Origin: Avispirillum sp959601495
GTDB taxonomy: Bacteria > Bacillota > Clostridia > Oscillospirales > CAG-272
NCBI GenBank assembly: GCA_959601495.1
Contig: CAUGPT010000005.1
Coordinates: forward strand, 14,491 to 78,490
Length of the DNA: 64,000 bases
Direction of reading: 5' to 3'
A model generated the notes under the pieces. It did not search any database. It was not told the DNA's origin and saw only the letters and a program-made list of their open reading frames with translations. Positions 14,715-22,316 of the stretch are shown in pieces. How positions within the stretch are numbered: the stretch's first letter is position 1; every line of letters starts with the position of its first letter. Made by a program: the position numbers and the translations under genes.

Positions 14715-16219
14715 TGTCAGTATCATACATAGTACCGGAATTTGAAATAGAAAGACGTATGGATCGCTGCATCTGCTGCCGTGTTTGCGAGCGGCAGTGC
14801 GCGAACGAGGTGCATACATACGACGCCGACGGCAAGGTGATGCTCAGCGACGAGACGAAATGCGTAGACTGCCAGAGATGCGTTTCCATGTGCCCCACAC
14901 ACGCACTGAAAATAGTTAAAAACGACTGCGCTTTCAGAGAAAACGCAAACTGGCAGAGCGATACCATAAAAGAGATATACAAGCAGGCGGAAAGCGGCGG
15001 CGTGCTGCTTTCCTCAATGGGCAACCCGCGCCCGCTGCCCGTTTACTGGGACAAAATACTCATAAACGCTTCTCAGGTGACAAACCCCTCCATAGACCCT
15101 CTGAGAGAGCCTATGGAAACAAGAGTTTTTCTCGGCAAAAAGCCCTCAAAGATAGAGAGAGACGAAAACGGAAGGATAAAATGCGATCTTGCGCCGCAGC
15201 TTGAGCTTTCGATGCCCGTCATGTTCTCGGCAATGAGCTACGGTTCCATAAGCTACAACGCACACGAAAGCCTTGCGAGAGCCGCAACGGAGCTCGGCAT
15301 TTATTACAACACCGGTGAGGGCGGACTGCACGAGGATTTCTACTGCTACGGCGACAACACCATAGTTCAGGTCGCGTCTGGACGTTTCGGCGTTCACGAA
15401 AAGTATCTGAGAGCGGGAACGGCAATAGAGATCAAAATGGGTCAGGGTGCAAAGCCCGGTATCGGCGGACATCTGCCGGGAGCAAAGATCGTGGGCGACG
15501 TTTCAAAAACGAGAATGATACCAGAGGGCTCGGACGCCATCTCTCCCGCGCCGCATCACGATATATACTCCATAGAGGATCTGCGCCAGCTCGTTTATTC
15601 GCTTAAAGAGGCAACGCAGAACACAAAGCCCGTTATAGTAAAGGTCGCGGCGGTGCACAACATCGCGGCGATAGCAAGCGGCATTGCCAGAAGCGGCGCA
15701 GATATAATCGCCATAGACGGCTTCCGCGGCGGAACGGGCGCCGCCCCCACACGCATACGCGACAATGTGGGCATACCCATAGAGCTTGCGCTGGCGGCAG
15801 TTGACCGGAGACTGCGAGATGAGGGAATACGCAACAACGTTTCTCTTGTGGTCGGCGGCAGTATCAGAAGCGCGTCCGACGTGGTAAAGGCAATAGCCCT
15901 CGGCGCGGATGCCTGCTACATCGCGACGGCGGCGCTGCTTGCCATGGGCTGTCATTTGTGCCGTACGTGTCAGAGCGGCAAATGCAACTGGGGCATCGCA
16001 ACACAGCGCCCCGAGCTTGTAAAGCGTCTTAACCCCGATATCGGCTCGGAAAGGCTTGTAAATCTCATGACCGCATGGAAGCATGAGATAAAAGAGCTTA
16101 TGGGCGGTATGGGTATAAACTCCATAGAAGCGCTGCGCGGCAACAGACTGATGCTGCGCGGAGTAAGTATGACGGAAAAGGAGCTTGAGATACTCGGTAT
16201 CTCACATGCGGGAGAATGA
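14714..16219 (+). CDS. Glutamate synthase, FMN-binding synthase subunit with N-terminal ferredoxin domain
   Basis: 501 residues. Two 4Fe-4S motifs occupy the N terminus (C19/C22/C25/C29 and CVDCQRCVSMCP). The synthase TIM barrel follows with MFSAMSYGSISYNAHESLA, NTGEGGLHEDF, KMGQGAKPGIGGHLPG, SPAPHHDIYSIEDLRQLVY, DGFRGGTGAAPTRIRDNVG, and the 3Fe-4S cysteines in AMGCHLCRTCQSGKCNWGIA. It catalyses reductive transfer of ammonia to 2-oxoglutarate, giving glutamate. Electrons should arrive through the ferredoxin and flavoprotein subunits that follow. Its end overlaps the next gene by 4 bases. Confidence 0.95.
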   Translation: MSVSYIVPEFEIERRMDRCICCRVCERQCANEVHTYDADGKVMLSDETKCVDCQRCVSMCPTHALKIVKNDCAFRENANWQSDTIKEIYKQAESGGVLLSSMGNPRPLPVYWDKILINASQVTNPSIDPLREPMETRVFLGKKPSKIERDENGRIKCDLAPQLELSMPVMFSAMSYGSISYNAHESLARAATELGIYYNTGEGGLHEDFYCYGDNTIVQVASGRFGVHEKYLRAGTAIEIKMGQGAKPGIGGHLPGAKIVGDVSKTRMIPEGSDAISPAPHHDIYSIEDLRQLVYSLKEATQNTKPVIVKVAAVHNIAAIASGIARSGADIIAIDGFRGGTGAAPTRIRDNVGIPIELALAAVDRRLRDEGIRNNVSLVVGGSIRSASDVVKAIALGADACYIATAALLAMGCHLCRTCQSGKCNWGIATQRPELVKRLNPDIGSERLVNLMTAWKHEIKELMGGMGINSIEALRGNRLMLRGVSMTEKELEILGISHAGE

Positions 16220-16647
16220 AAAGGGTATATGTTGATGAAAAATGGTGCCTCGGCTGCCATCTTTGCGAATATAACTGCGCTTTTGCGAATTCCGGCATGA
16301 AGGATATGGTAAAGGCGCTTAAGGATAAGCCGGTGTTCGCGCGCATACGCGTGGAAGAAAAGGATAATATCACATACGCGGTATCCTGCCGTCACTGCAA
16401 GGATCCCATTTGCGTTAAAAGCTGTATTTCCGGCGCGCTTTCAAAGGATGAGAGCGGCGCTGTCGTTATAGATCACGACAGGTGCGTCGGCTGCCTTACG
16501 TGCATACTCGTCTGTCCCTATGGCGCGGTCAGCGTGGGAGAGGGCGGAGTAGTGCAGAAATGCGAGCTTTGCCTTAAAAATTCCTGCGGCGAGCCGGCGT
16601 GTGTAAAGGGATGCCCCAACAGAGCAATAATATACGAGGAGAGGTGA
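16216..16647 (+). CDS. Four-cluster 4Fe-4S ferredoxin-like electron transfer subunit of glutamate synthase
   Basis: 143 residues with four Cys groups: CLGCHLCEYNCAF, CRHCKDPICVKSC, CVGCLTCILVCPYGA and CELCLKNSCGEPACVKGCP. This layout is that of the DmsB/HycB-like ferredoxin family. Position between the FMN subunit and the flavoprotein indicates that it passes electrons from NAD(P)H to the synthase. Starts overlap the previous stop (ATGA), so stoichiometric expression is likely. Confidence 0.92.
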   Translation: MKRVYVDEKWCLGCHLCEYNCAFANSGMKDMVKALKDKPVFARIRVEEKDNITYAVSCRHCKDPICVKSCISGALSKDESGAVVIDHDRCVGCLTCILVCPYGAVSVGEGGVVQKCELCLKNSCGEPACVKGCPNRAIIYEER

Positions 16648-16652
16648 GCAGC

Positions 16653-17900
16653 GTGAAAAGGTACGTTATAATCGGAAACGGCGTTGCCGCTGCGGGATGC
16701 ATTGAGGGTATACGAAGCGTTGACAAAGACGGCGAGATTACCGTTATATCCGAAGAAAAGCACCCGGCTTACTGCCGCCCCCTCATTTCGTATTACCTTG
16801 AGGGAAAGACAAAGATCAAAAACATAGGCTACAGACCCGCGGATTTCTACGAAAAGAACAACTGCAGACTTCTCTTGGGCAGACGCGCGCAGCGCCTTGA
16901 ACCCGATGAAAAGAAAGTATATCTCGACGACGGCACGATCCTTTCGTGGGACAGCATATGCGTCGCCGCGGGCTCATCGCCCTTTGTGCCTCCCATGGCG
17001 GGACTTGACAGCGTAGAAAACAAGTTCGGCTTTATGACACTTGACGACGCTCTTGCGGTCGAAAAAGCGGTGGACGGCGAAAAGAGAGTGCTTATCATCG
17101 GCGCGGGACTCATCGGTCTGAAATGCGCCGAGGGCATACTGGGCAGAGCAAAATCGGTCACGGTCTGCGACCTTGCCGACAGAGTGCTTTCAAGTATTCT
17201 GGACGCCGAAAGCGCGGCGATAATGCAGTCACACCTTGAAAAGTGCGGCGTCAGGTTTATGCTGGGCGACACGGCGGCTTCTTTCGATAAAAACACCGCG
17301 CATATGAAAAGCGGCAGAGACGTTGAGTTTGACGTGCTCATCCTTGCCGTGGGCGTTCGCGCAAATTCCGCTCTTGTAAAGGATGCGGGCGGAGACGCAG
17401 GCCGCGGCATCGTCATAGACGGGCGCTGCGCCGCGTCGCTTCCCGATGTATACGCCGCGGGCGACTGCACGGAGAGCCGCGACGCTTCCGACGGCAAAAT
17501 AAAGGTCATGGCGCTTATGCCCAACGCCTATATGCAGGGACACTGCGCAGGCGTTAATATGGCGGGCGGCGACGAAAGATTTGACAACGCCATCCCCATG
17601 AACTCCATCGGCTTTTTCGGTCTGCACGCAATGACGGCGGGCAGCAGAGCCACGGCGGAAGAGGGCGGCACGGTCATAGGCGGCGTGTCGGGCAGCTCGG
17701 TGCATAAGCTTTTTGTAAAAGATTCAAGGCTTACGGGATTCCTTATAATAGGCGACACAGCGCGCACGGGCATTTACACGTCGCTTATAAGAAACAGAAC
17801 TCCGCTCGAAGATCTTGATTTTTCAATTATAGAAAATGCGCCCGCTCTTGCGGCATTTGATGAAAAATACCGTGGAAAAATTCTGGGAGGTGTGATATAA
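16653..17900 (+). CDS. FAD-dependent NAD(P)H oxidoreductase, presumed electron input of glutamate synthase
   Basis: 415 residues from GTG at 16653 (GGAGAGGTGA upstream). The FAD-binding Rossmann motif YVIIGNGVAAAGCIEGI at the N terminus, the NAD-binding motif LIIGAGLIGLKCAEGI near residue 150 and the second FAD motif VYAAGDCTE near residue 270 define a NirB/rubredoxin-reductase-like pyridine-nucleotide oxidoreductase. It replaces the usual GltD subunit. NADH versus NADPH preference is not evident. It ends one base before the next ATG. Confidence 0.9.
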   Translation: MKRYVIIGNGVAAAGCIEGIRSVDKDGEITVISEEKHPAYCRPLISYYLEGKTKIKNIGYRPADFYEKNNCRLLLGRRAQRLEPDEKKVYLDDGTILSWDSICVAAGSSPFVPPMAGLDSVENKFGFMTLDDALAVEKAVDGEKRVLIIGAGLIGLKCAEGILGRAKSVTVCDLADRVLSSILDAESAAIMQSHLEKCGVRFMLGDTAASFDKNTAHMKSGRDVEFDVLILAVGVRANSALVKDAGGDAGRGIVIDGRCAASLPDVYAAGDCTESRDASDGKIKVMALMPNAYMQGHCAGVNMAGGDERFDNAIPMNSIGFFGLHAMTAGSRATAEEGGTVIGGVSGSSVHKLFVKDSRLTGFLIIGDTARTGIYTSLIRNRTPLEDLDFSIIENAPALAAFDEKYRGKILGGVI

Positions 17901-17901
17901 T

Positions 17902-18621
17902 ATGATAATAAATGCGGAAAATATGGATTTTTCGGCGCTTAACGACGCAATTCGCTCCTCCGGCAAAAGCTGCACGCTGAAAGGCTGCATGGGTCAGCGC
18001 TTTATCGCGTCCGGTATGGGCGGCGTCGAAATAGAAATAGACGGCGTTCCCGGAAACGCCATGGGCGCATACCTCAGCGGTGCAAAGATAACGGTGAACG
18101 GCAACGCGCAGGACGCCATAGGCGACACCATGAACGCGGGCACCATCCTTGTGCGCGGCAGCGTGGGGGATGCGGCGGGCTATGCCATGCGCGGCGGCGA
18201 GATATACGTCCGCGATAACGCGGGGTACCGCGCGGGCATCCATATGAAGGAATACAAAGAGAATAAGCCGGTCATCGTTATCGGCGGCAGATGCGGCAGC
18301 TTTCTCGGCGAGTATCAGGCAGGCGGACTTATCATAGTTCTCGGTCTCAACACCGACGGCCGTCCCGTCGTGGGCAATTTCCCCGGCATGGGAATGCACG
18401 GCGGCAAGATGATACTCGGCGGAGATACTTCCGAAATCCGTTTTCCCGACAGGGTCACAACGCGCCCCATGTCCGATGAGGACGCCAAAGAGATCGGGCC
18501 GTTTGTCCGCCGTTTCTGCGAGAGCTTCGGCTACGACGAAAAAGATATAATGAACAGACAGTATACGGTAGTCGTACCGGATACAAAAAATCCCTACCGT
18601 CAGATGTACGTTGCAAACTGA
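17902..18621 (+). CDS. Glutamate synthase GXGXG (GltB C-terminal) structural subunit
   Basis: 239 residues of a right-handed beta-helix: repeated G-x-x-G motifs such as CTLKGCMGQRFIASGMGG, GNAMGAYLSGAKITVNGNAQDAIGDTMN, GDAAGYAMRGGEIYVRDNAGYRAGIHMK and GGRCGSFLGEYQAGGLIIVLG. In full-length GltB this domain has a structural role. Here it is the third piece of the split enzyme. It is followed after 29 bases by the glutamine synthetase gene. Confidence 0.93.
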   Translation: MIINAENMDFSALNDAIRSSGKSCTLKGCMGQRFIASGMGGVEIEIDGVPGNAMGAYLSGAKITVNGNAQDAIGDTMNAGTILVRGSVGDAAGYAMRGGEIYVRDNAGYRAGIHMKEYKENKPVIVIGGRCGSFLGEYQAGGLIIVLGLNTDGRPVVGNFPGMGMHGGKMILGGDTSEIRFPDRVTTRPMSDEDAKEIGPFVRRFCESFGYDEKDIMNRQYTVVVPDTKNPYRQMYVAN

Positions 18622-18650
18622 AATGCGGCGCGGCGGAGAAAGGAAAGAAA

Positions 18651-19862
18651 ATGGGCATTAAATATTCAAAGGATGAAGTAATGCAGTATATTGAGGAGGA
18701 GGACGTCAAGTTCATAAGAATGGCGTTCTGTGACGTATACGGTCGGCAGAAGAACATATCCGTAATGCCGCAGGAGCTTGATCGGGCTTTTGATTACGGC
18801 ATAGCCTTTGACGCTTCCGCGGTACCCGGCTTCGGCGGAGAGGTCCATTCCGATCTGTTTCTTCATCCCGACCCGTCCACCATATCCGTGCTGCCCTGGC
18901 GGCCGGAGCACGGCAGGGTCGTCAGAATGTTCTGCTCCATAAAGCGTCCCGACGGATCTTTGTTCGAGGGCGATACACGCTCAATTCTCAGAGCCGCGGC
19001 AGATGACGCCGTAAAAAGCGGCATTGATTTTTCTTTCGGTCCCGAAATGGAGTTTTACCTTTTCAAGAGGGACGAAAACGGCGAGCCCACGAACGAGCCG
19101 TACGACAGAGCGGGATATATGGATATTGCTCCCGAGGATAAGGGCGAGAACGTCAGACGTGAGATATGCCTGACTCTTGAGCAGATGGGTGTGCTTCCCG
19201 AAAGCTCCCATCATGAGGAGGGCCCCGGGCAGAACGAAATAGATTTCCGCTATTCCGATCCGCTGAAGGCAGCGGACGACTGCCTTACATTCCGCGCGGT
19301 GGTAAATACGATCGCGGCGAGAAACGGTCTGTACGCCGATTTTTCTCCGAAACCGCTTGAGGGCTGCCCCGGTAACGGAATGCACATAAACTTTTCCGCA
19401 AAAAGCTCAGGGCGCGATGTAATGCCGCATATTATTTCCGGCATACTGGACCGCATATGCGAGATGACCCTGTTTCTTAATACTTCCGACGCGTCATACC
19501 GTCGTTTCGGCAACAGCAAAGCGCCCGGCTATGTGACCTGGTCGCCCGAAAACCGCTCGCAGCTTGTGCGTATCCCCGCTGCCGACGGCGAATACAGGCG
19601 CGCCGAGCTGCGTTCGCCCGATCCGCTGTGCAACCCGTATATCGCCTTTGCGCTTATGATACGCGCGAGCCTTGACGGTATCGAGCGTGGGCTGAAGCTG
19701 CCCGAGGCGGCTGACGTGAACCTTTTCACGTCGCCTGACAGCGTTACGGGCAAGTATAAGGCGCTTCCGAAAAGTCTTTGCGAGGCCGCAAACGCCGCAA
19801 AAGGCAGCGACTTTATCGCAAAGTGCCTGCCGGAGAGCGTTATAAAAGCATACCTCAGATAA
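18651..19862 (+). CDS. glnA: Glutamine synthetase (short type I)
   Basis: 403 residues, about 40 shorter than the usual type I-alpha enzyme. The N-terminal beta-grasp begins with VKFIRMAFCDVYGRQKN. The catalytic domain has FGPEMEFYLF, SSHHEEGPGQNEIDFRYSDP, KPLEGCPGNGMHINFS (metal and glutamate site), SPENRSQLVRIPA and RAELRSPDPLCNPYIAFAL. The shortening falls mainly in the C-terminal half. No adenylylation loop Tyr is evident, as expected in Firmicutes. It supplies glutamine to the synthase encoded directly upstream, so the operon encodes a full GS-GOGAT cycle. Confidence 0.93.
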   Translation: MGIKYSKDEVMQYIEEEDVKFIRMAFCDVYGRQKNISVMPQELDRAFDYGIAFDASAVPGFGGEVHSDLFLHPDPSTISVLPWRPEHGRVVRMFCSIKRPDGSLFEGDTRSILRAAADDAVKSGIDFSFGPEMEFYLFKRDENGEPTNEPYDRAGYMDIAPEDKGENVRREICLTLEQMGVLPESSHHEEGPGQNEIDFRYSDPLKAADDCLTFRAVVNTIAARNGLYADFSPKPLEGCPGNGMHINFSAKSSGRDVMPHIISGILDRICEMTLFLNTSDASYRRFGNSKAPGYVTWSPENRSQLVRIPAADGEYRRAELRSPDPLCNPYIAFALMIRASLDGIERGLKLPEAADVNLFTSPDSVTGKYKALPKSLCEAANAAKGSDFIAKCLPESVIKAYLR

Positions 19863-19905
19863 ACAGATAAGATAAACAAAACCTGCGACGGGAGGTGGGA
19901 GAAAT

Positions 19906-20490
19906 ATGGAGTACTCGGAACGCCGCTACGGTGTGCTGCTTGTTTCCGCGTCCGAAAAATTCAATCATTCTCTCCTGCCGCTGCTCCCGTCCGAAAAATA
20001 TTATCCCGTAACCGTTGTGCCGGACGATTCCGCCGCAAGGCGCTGCATTGCCGAGGGACATTATGACATAATAATGATAAATACGCCTCTGCCCGACGAT
20101 TTCGGACTCAGGCTTGCCCTTGATATGTGCGAGGGCAGCGGCACGGGAGTTCTGCTTTTCGTAAAGGCGGAGCATTATCCCGACATAACGGCAAGAGTCT
20201 CGCCTTACGGCGTGCTGACGGTTTCAAAGCCCGCAAGCGCGGGCACGGTCACCCAGTCGCTCACTCTTATATGCGCTACCCGCGAAAGGCTGCGCCGTAT
20301 GGAGCAGAAGACCGCCTCCGTTGAAGAAAAGATCGAAGAGATACGAATAGTAAACAGAGCAAAATGGCTGCTTATAGAGCAGCTGAAAATGACCGAGAAG
20401 GAAGCCCACAGATACATAGAAAAGCAGGCTATGGACAGGTGTGTAACACGCCGCACCATAGCGGAAAACATACTTGCGACTTATAAATAA
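19906..20490 (+). CDS. ANTAR-domain antiterminator with a degenerate receiver domain (NitR-like)
   Basis: 194 residues. The N-terminal 120 residues follow a receiver fold, but the phosphoacceptor position is Asn59 (DIIMINTPLPDD) and the acidic pair near the N terminus is replaced by VSASE, so phosphorylation is unlikely. A coiled coil (about 125-145) leads into the ANTAR three-helix domain: AKWLLIEQLKMTEKEAHRYIEKQAM, then RRTIAENIL. ANTAR proteins bind RNA and prevent transcription termination. An ANTAR protein named NitR is encoded with glutamine synthetase in a clostridial species, so nitrogen control is a reasonable inference. Ribosome site GGGAGGTGGGAG. It precedes pyrG by 31 bases. Confidence 0.88.
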   Translation: MEYSERRYGVLLVSASEKFNHSLLPLLPSEKYYPVTVVPDDSAARRCIAEGHYDIIMINTPLPDDFGLRLALDMCEGSGTGVLLFVKAEHYPDITARVSPYGVLTVSKPASAGTVTQSLTLICATRERLRRMEQKTASVEEKIEEIRIVNRAKWLLIEQLKMTEKEAHRYIEKQAMDRCVTRRTIAENILATYK

Positions 20491-20521
20491 AGATATAACG
20501 AAATAAAAAAGGGGTAAAACG

Positions 20522-22126
20522 ATGACAAAGTACATTTTTGTGACCGGCGGCGTTGTGTCCGGTCTCGGCAAGGGAATAACCGCCGCGTCTCTCGGCAGAC
20601 TGCTGAAAGCACGCGGACTCAAGGTTGCGGCGCAGAAGCTTGACCCGTATATAAACGTTGACCCGGGAACGATGAGCCCCTATCAGCACGGCGAGGTATA
20701 CGTCACGGAGGACGGCGCCGAGACTGACCTTGATCTTGGACATTACGAGCGCTTTATAGACGAGGACCTTAACAAATACTCAAACCTCACGACAGGTAAA
20801 GTGTACTGGAACGTGCTCAACAAGGAGCGCCGCGGCGAATATCTGGGCTCGACCGTTCAGGTGATACCCCATATAACAAACGAGATCAAGGACTTTGTTT
20901 ACAGCATCGGCCGCAAGACCGACGCGGACGTAGTCATAACCGAGATCGGCGGCACTATAGGAGACATCGAATCGCAGCCGTTTCTTGAGGCGGTGCGCCA
21001 GATATCCCTTGAGGTCGGCAGAGAGAACAGTCTTTTCATTCATGTAACTCTCGTACCTTTCCTCAGCGGCTCGGACGAGCATAAATCAAAGCCCACGCAG
21101 CACTCGGTAAAAGAGCTTCAGGGCATGGGCATAAACCCAAACATAATCGTTCTGCGCTGCGACAGACCGCTTGAAGAGTCCATTTTCAAGAAGATTTCCA
21201 TGTTCTGCAACGTAAAGCCCGACTGCGTTATAGAGAACATAACGCTGCCGTATCTCTACGAGGCGCCTCTTATGCTTGAGAAGGCCGATTTTTCGTCCGT
21301 CGTATGCAGAGAGCTGAATATTGACGCTCCGAAGCCCGATCTTACCGAATGGACGGAGATGGTGAACAGGATCAAAAACCGCGCCGACAGGGTGAAGATA
21401 GGTCTTGTGGGCAAGTACGTTCAGCTGCACGACGCATATCTTTCCGTTGCGGAAGCCATGCGCCATGCGGGATATATACTCAACACCCATATCGACATAG
21501 ACTGGATAGACTCCGAAACGCTTACAAGGGAAAATTACGAAGAAGCCCTGTCTCATCTTGACGGTATAATCGTTCCCGGCGGCTTCGGCGACCGGGGAAT
21601 CGAGGGCATGATACTTGCCGCTCAGTACGCGAGAGAAAACAATGTGCCGTATTTCGGCATATGCCTCGGTATGCAGATAGCGGTTATCGAATATGCGAGA
21701 AACGTTGCGGGCATTCCTGACGCGAACTCCGGAGAGTTCAACGAGCTTTGCAAAAATAAGGTCATCGACTTTATGCCCGGGCAGAGCGACAACATCGACA
21801 AGGGCGGCACGCTGCGTCTTGGCGCTTATCCCTGCGTTATCACCGAGGGTACGACCATGGAGCGCTGCTACGGTGAAAAGGTCATCTCCGAGCGTCACCG
21901 CCATCGCTACGAGTTCAACAACGACTACCGCGAAAGACTTGTCGAGGCGGGACTTACCGTTTCGGGTCAGTCTCCCGACGGACGCCTTGTTGAAACCGTT
22001 GAGCTTTCCGACAGACCCTTCCACGTGGGCGTTCAGTATCACCCCGAGTTCAAATCAAGACCCAACCGCGCGCATCCTCTTTTCAAGGGATTTATCGCGG
22101 CGGCGCTTGAGAAATCAAAGAACTGA
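20522..22126 (+). CDS. pyrG: CTP synthase
   Basis: 534 residues, full length. The N-terminal synthase domain opens with KYIFVTGGVVSGLGKGI and has DPYINVDPGTMSPYQHGEVYVTEDG and EIGGTIGDIES. The C-terminal class I amidotransferase domain has GGFGDRG, the nucleophile in YFGICLGMQ, and the His-Glu pair in VGVQYHPEFKSRP. It makes CTP from UTP using glutamine, so it consumes the product of the upstream glutamine synthetase. Ribosome site AAGGGG. It probably is the last gene of the nitrogen operon. Confidence 0.97.
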   Translation: MTKYIFVTGGVVSGLGKGITAASLGRLLKARGLKVAAQKLDPYINVDPGTMSPYQHGEVYVTEDGAETDLDLGHYERFIDEDLNKYSNLTTGKVYWNVLNKERRGEYLGSTVQVIPHITNEIKDFVYSIGRKTDADVVITEIGGTIGDIESQPFLEAVRQISLEVGRENSLFIHVTLVPFLSGSDEHKSKPTQHSVKELQGMGINPNIIVLRCDRPLEESIFKKISMFCNVKPDCVIENITLPYLYEAPLMLEKADFSSVVCRELNIDAPKPDLTEWTEMVNRIKNRADRVKIGLVGKYVQLHDAYLSVAEAMRHAGYILNTHIDIDWIDSETLTRENYEEALSHLDGIIVPGGFGDRGIEGMILAAQYARENNVPYFGICLGMQIAVIEYARNVAGIPDANSGEFNELCKNKVIDFMPGQSDNIDKGGTLRLGAYPCVITEGTTMERCYGEKVISERHRHRYEFNNDYRERLVEAGLTVSGQSPDGRLVETVELSDRPFHVGVQYHPEFKSRPNRAHPLFKGFIAAALEKSKN

Positions 22127-22140
22127 ATATATTGACACAA

Positions 22141-22166
22141 AAAGGACGCTTCGGCGTCCTTTTTTC
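22141..22166 (+). terminator. Terminator after pyrG
   Basis: AAAGGACGC-TTCG-GCGTCCTTT with six further T-rich bases: a 9-bp stem with a UUCG tetraloop. The gap to 22316 holds nothing else that I recognise. Confidence 0.9.
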
Positions 22167-22316
22167 ATTTTGCGCATATGCGGTACGCACCGCCGCCGCG
22201 CGGCAATAATAAAAGAGAGCTTTTTTTCATATACATTAGCTGCGGGTATAACCGACGGCGCGGCGCAGCGCAGACGGGGAAATACCTCTTTTGGGCGAAA
22301 GGAAAAGGCTTAGTAT

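Noticed and set aside
21086..22042. Long open frame antisense to pyrG
   Set aside because: Product of codon bias in a conserved gene on the other strand; no motif seen.
22178..22316. Extra coding region before the Ca2+ ATPase
   Set aside because: The open frames there are GC-rich, Arg-rich and overlap the ATPase in another frame; no ribosome site or family features.
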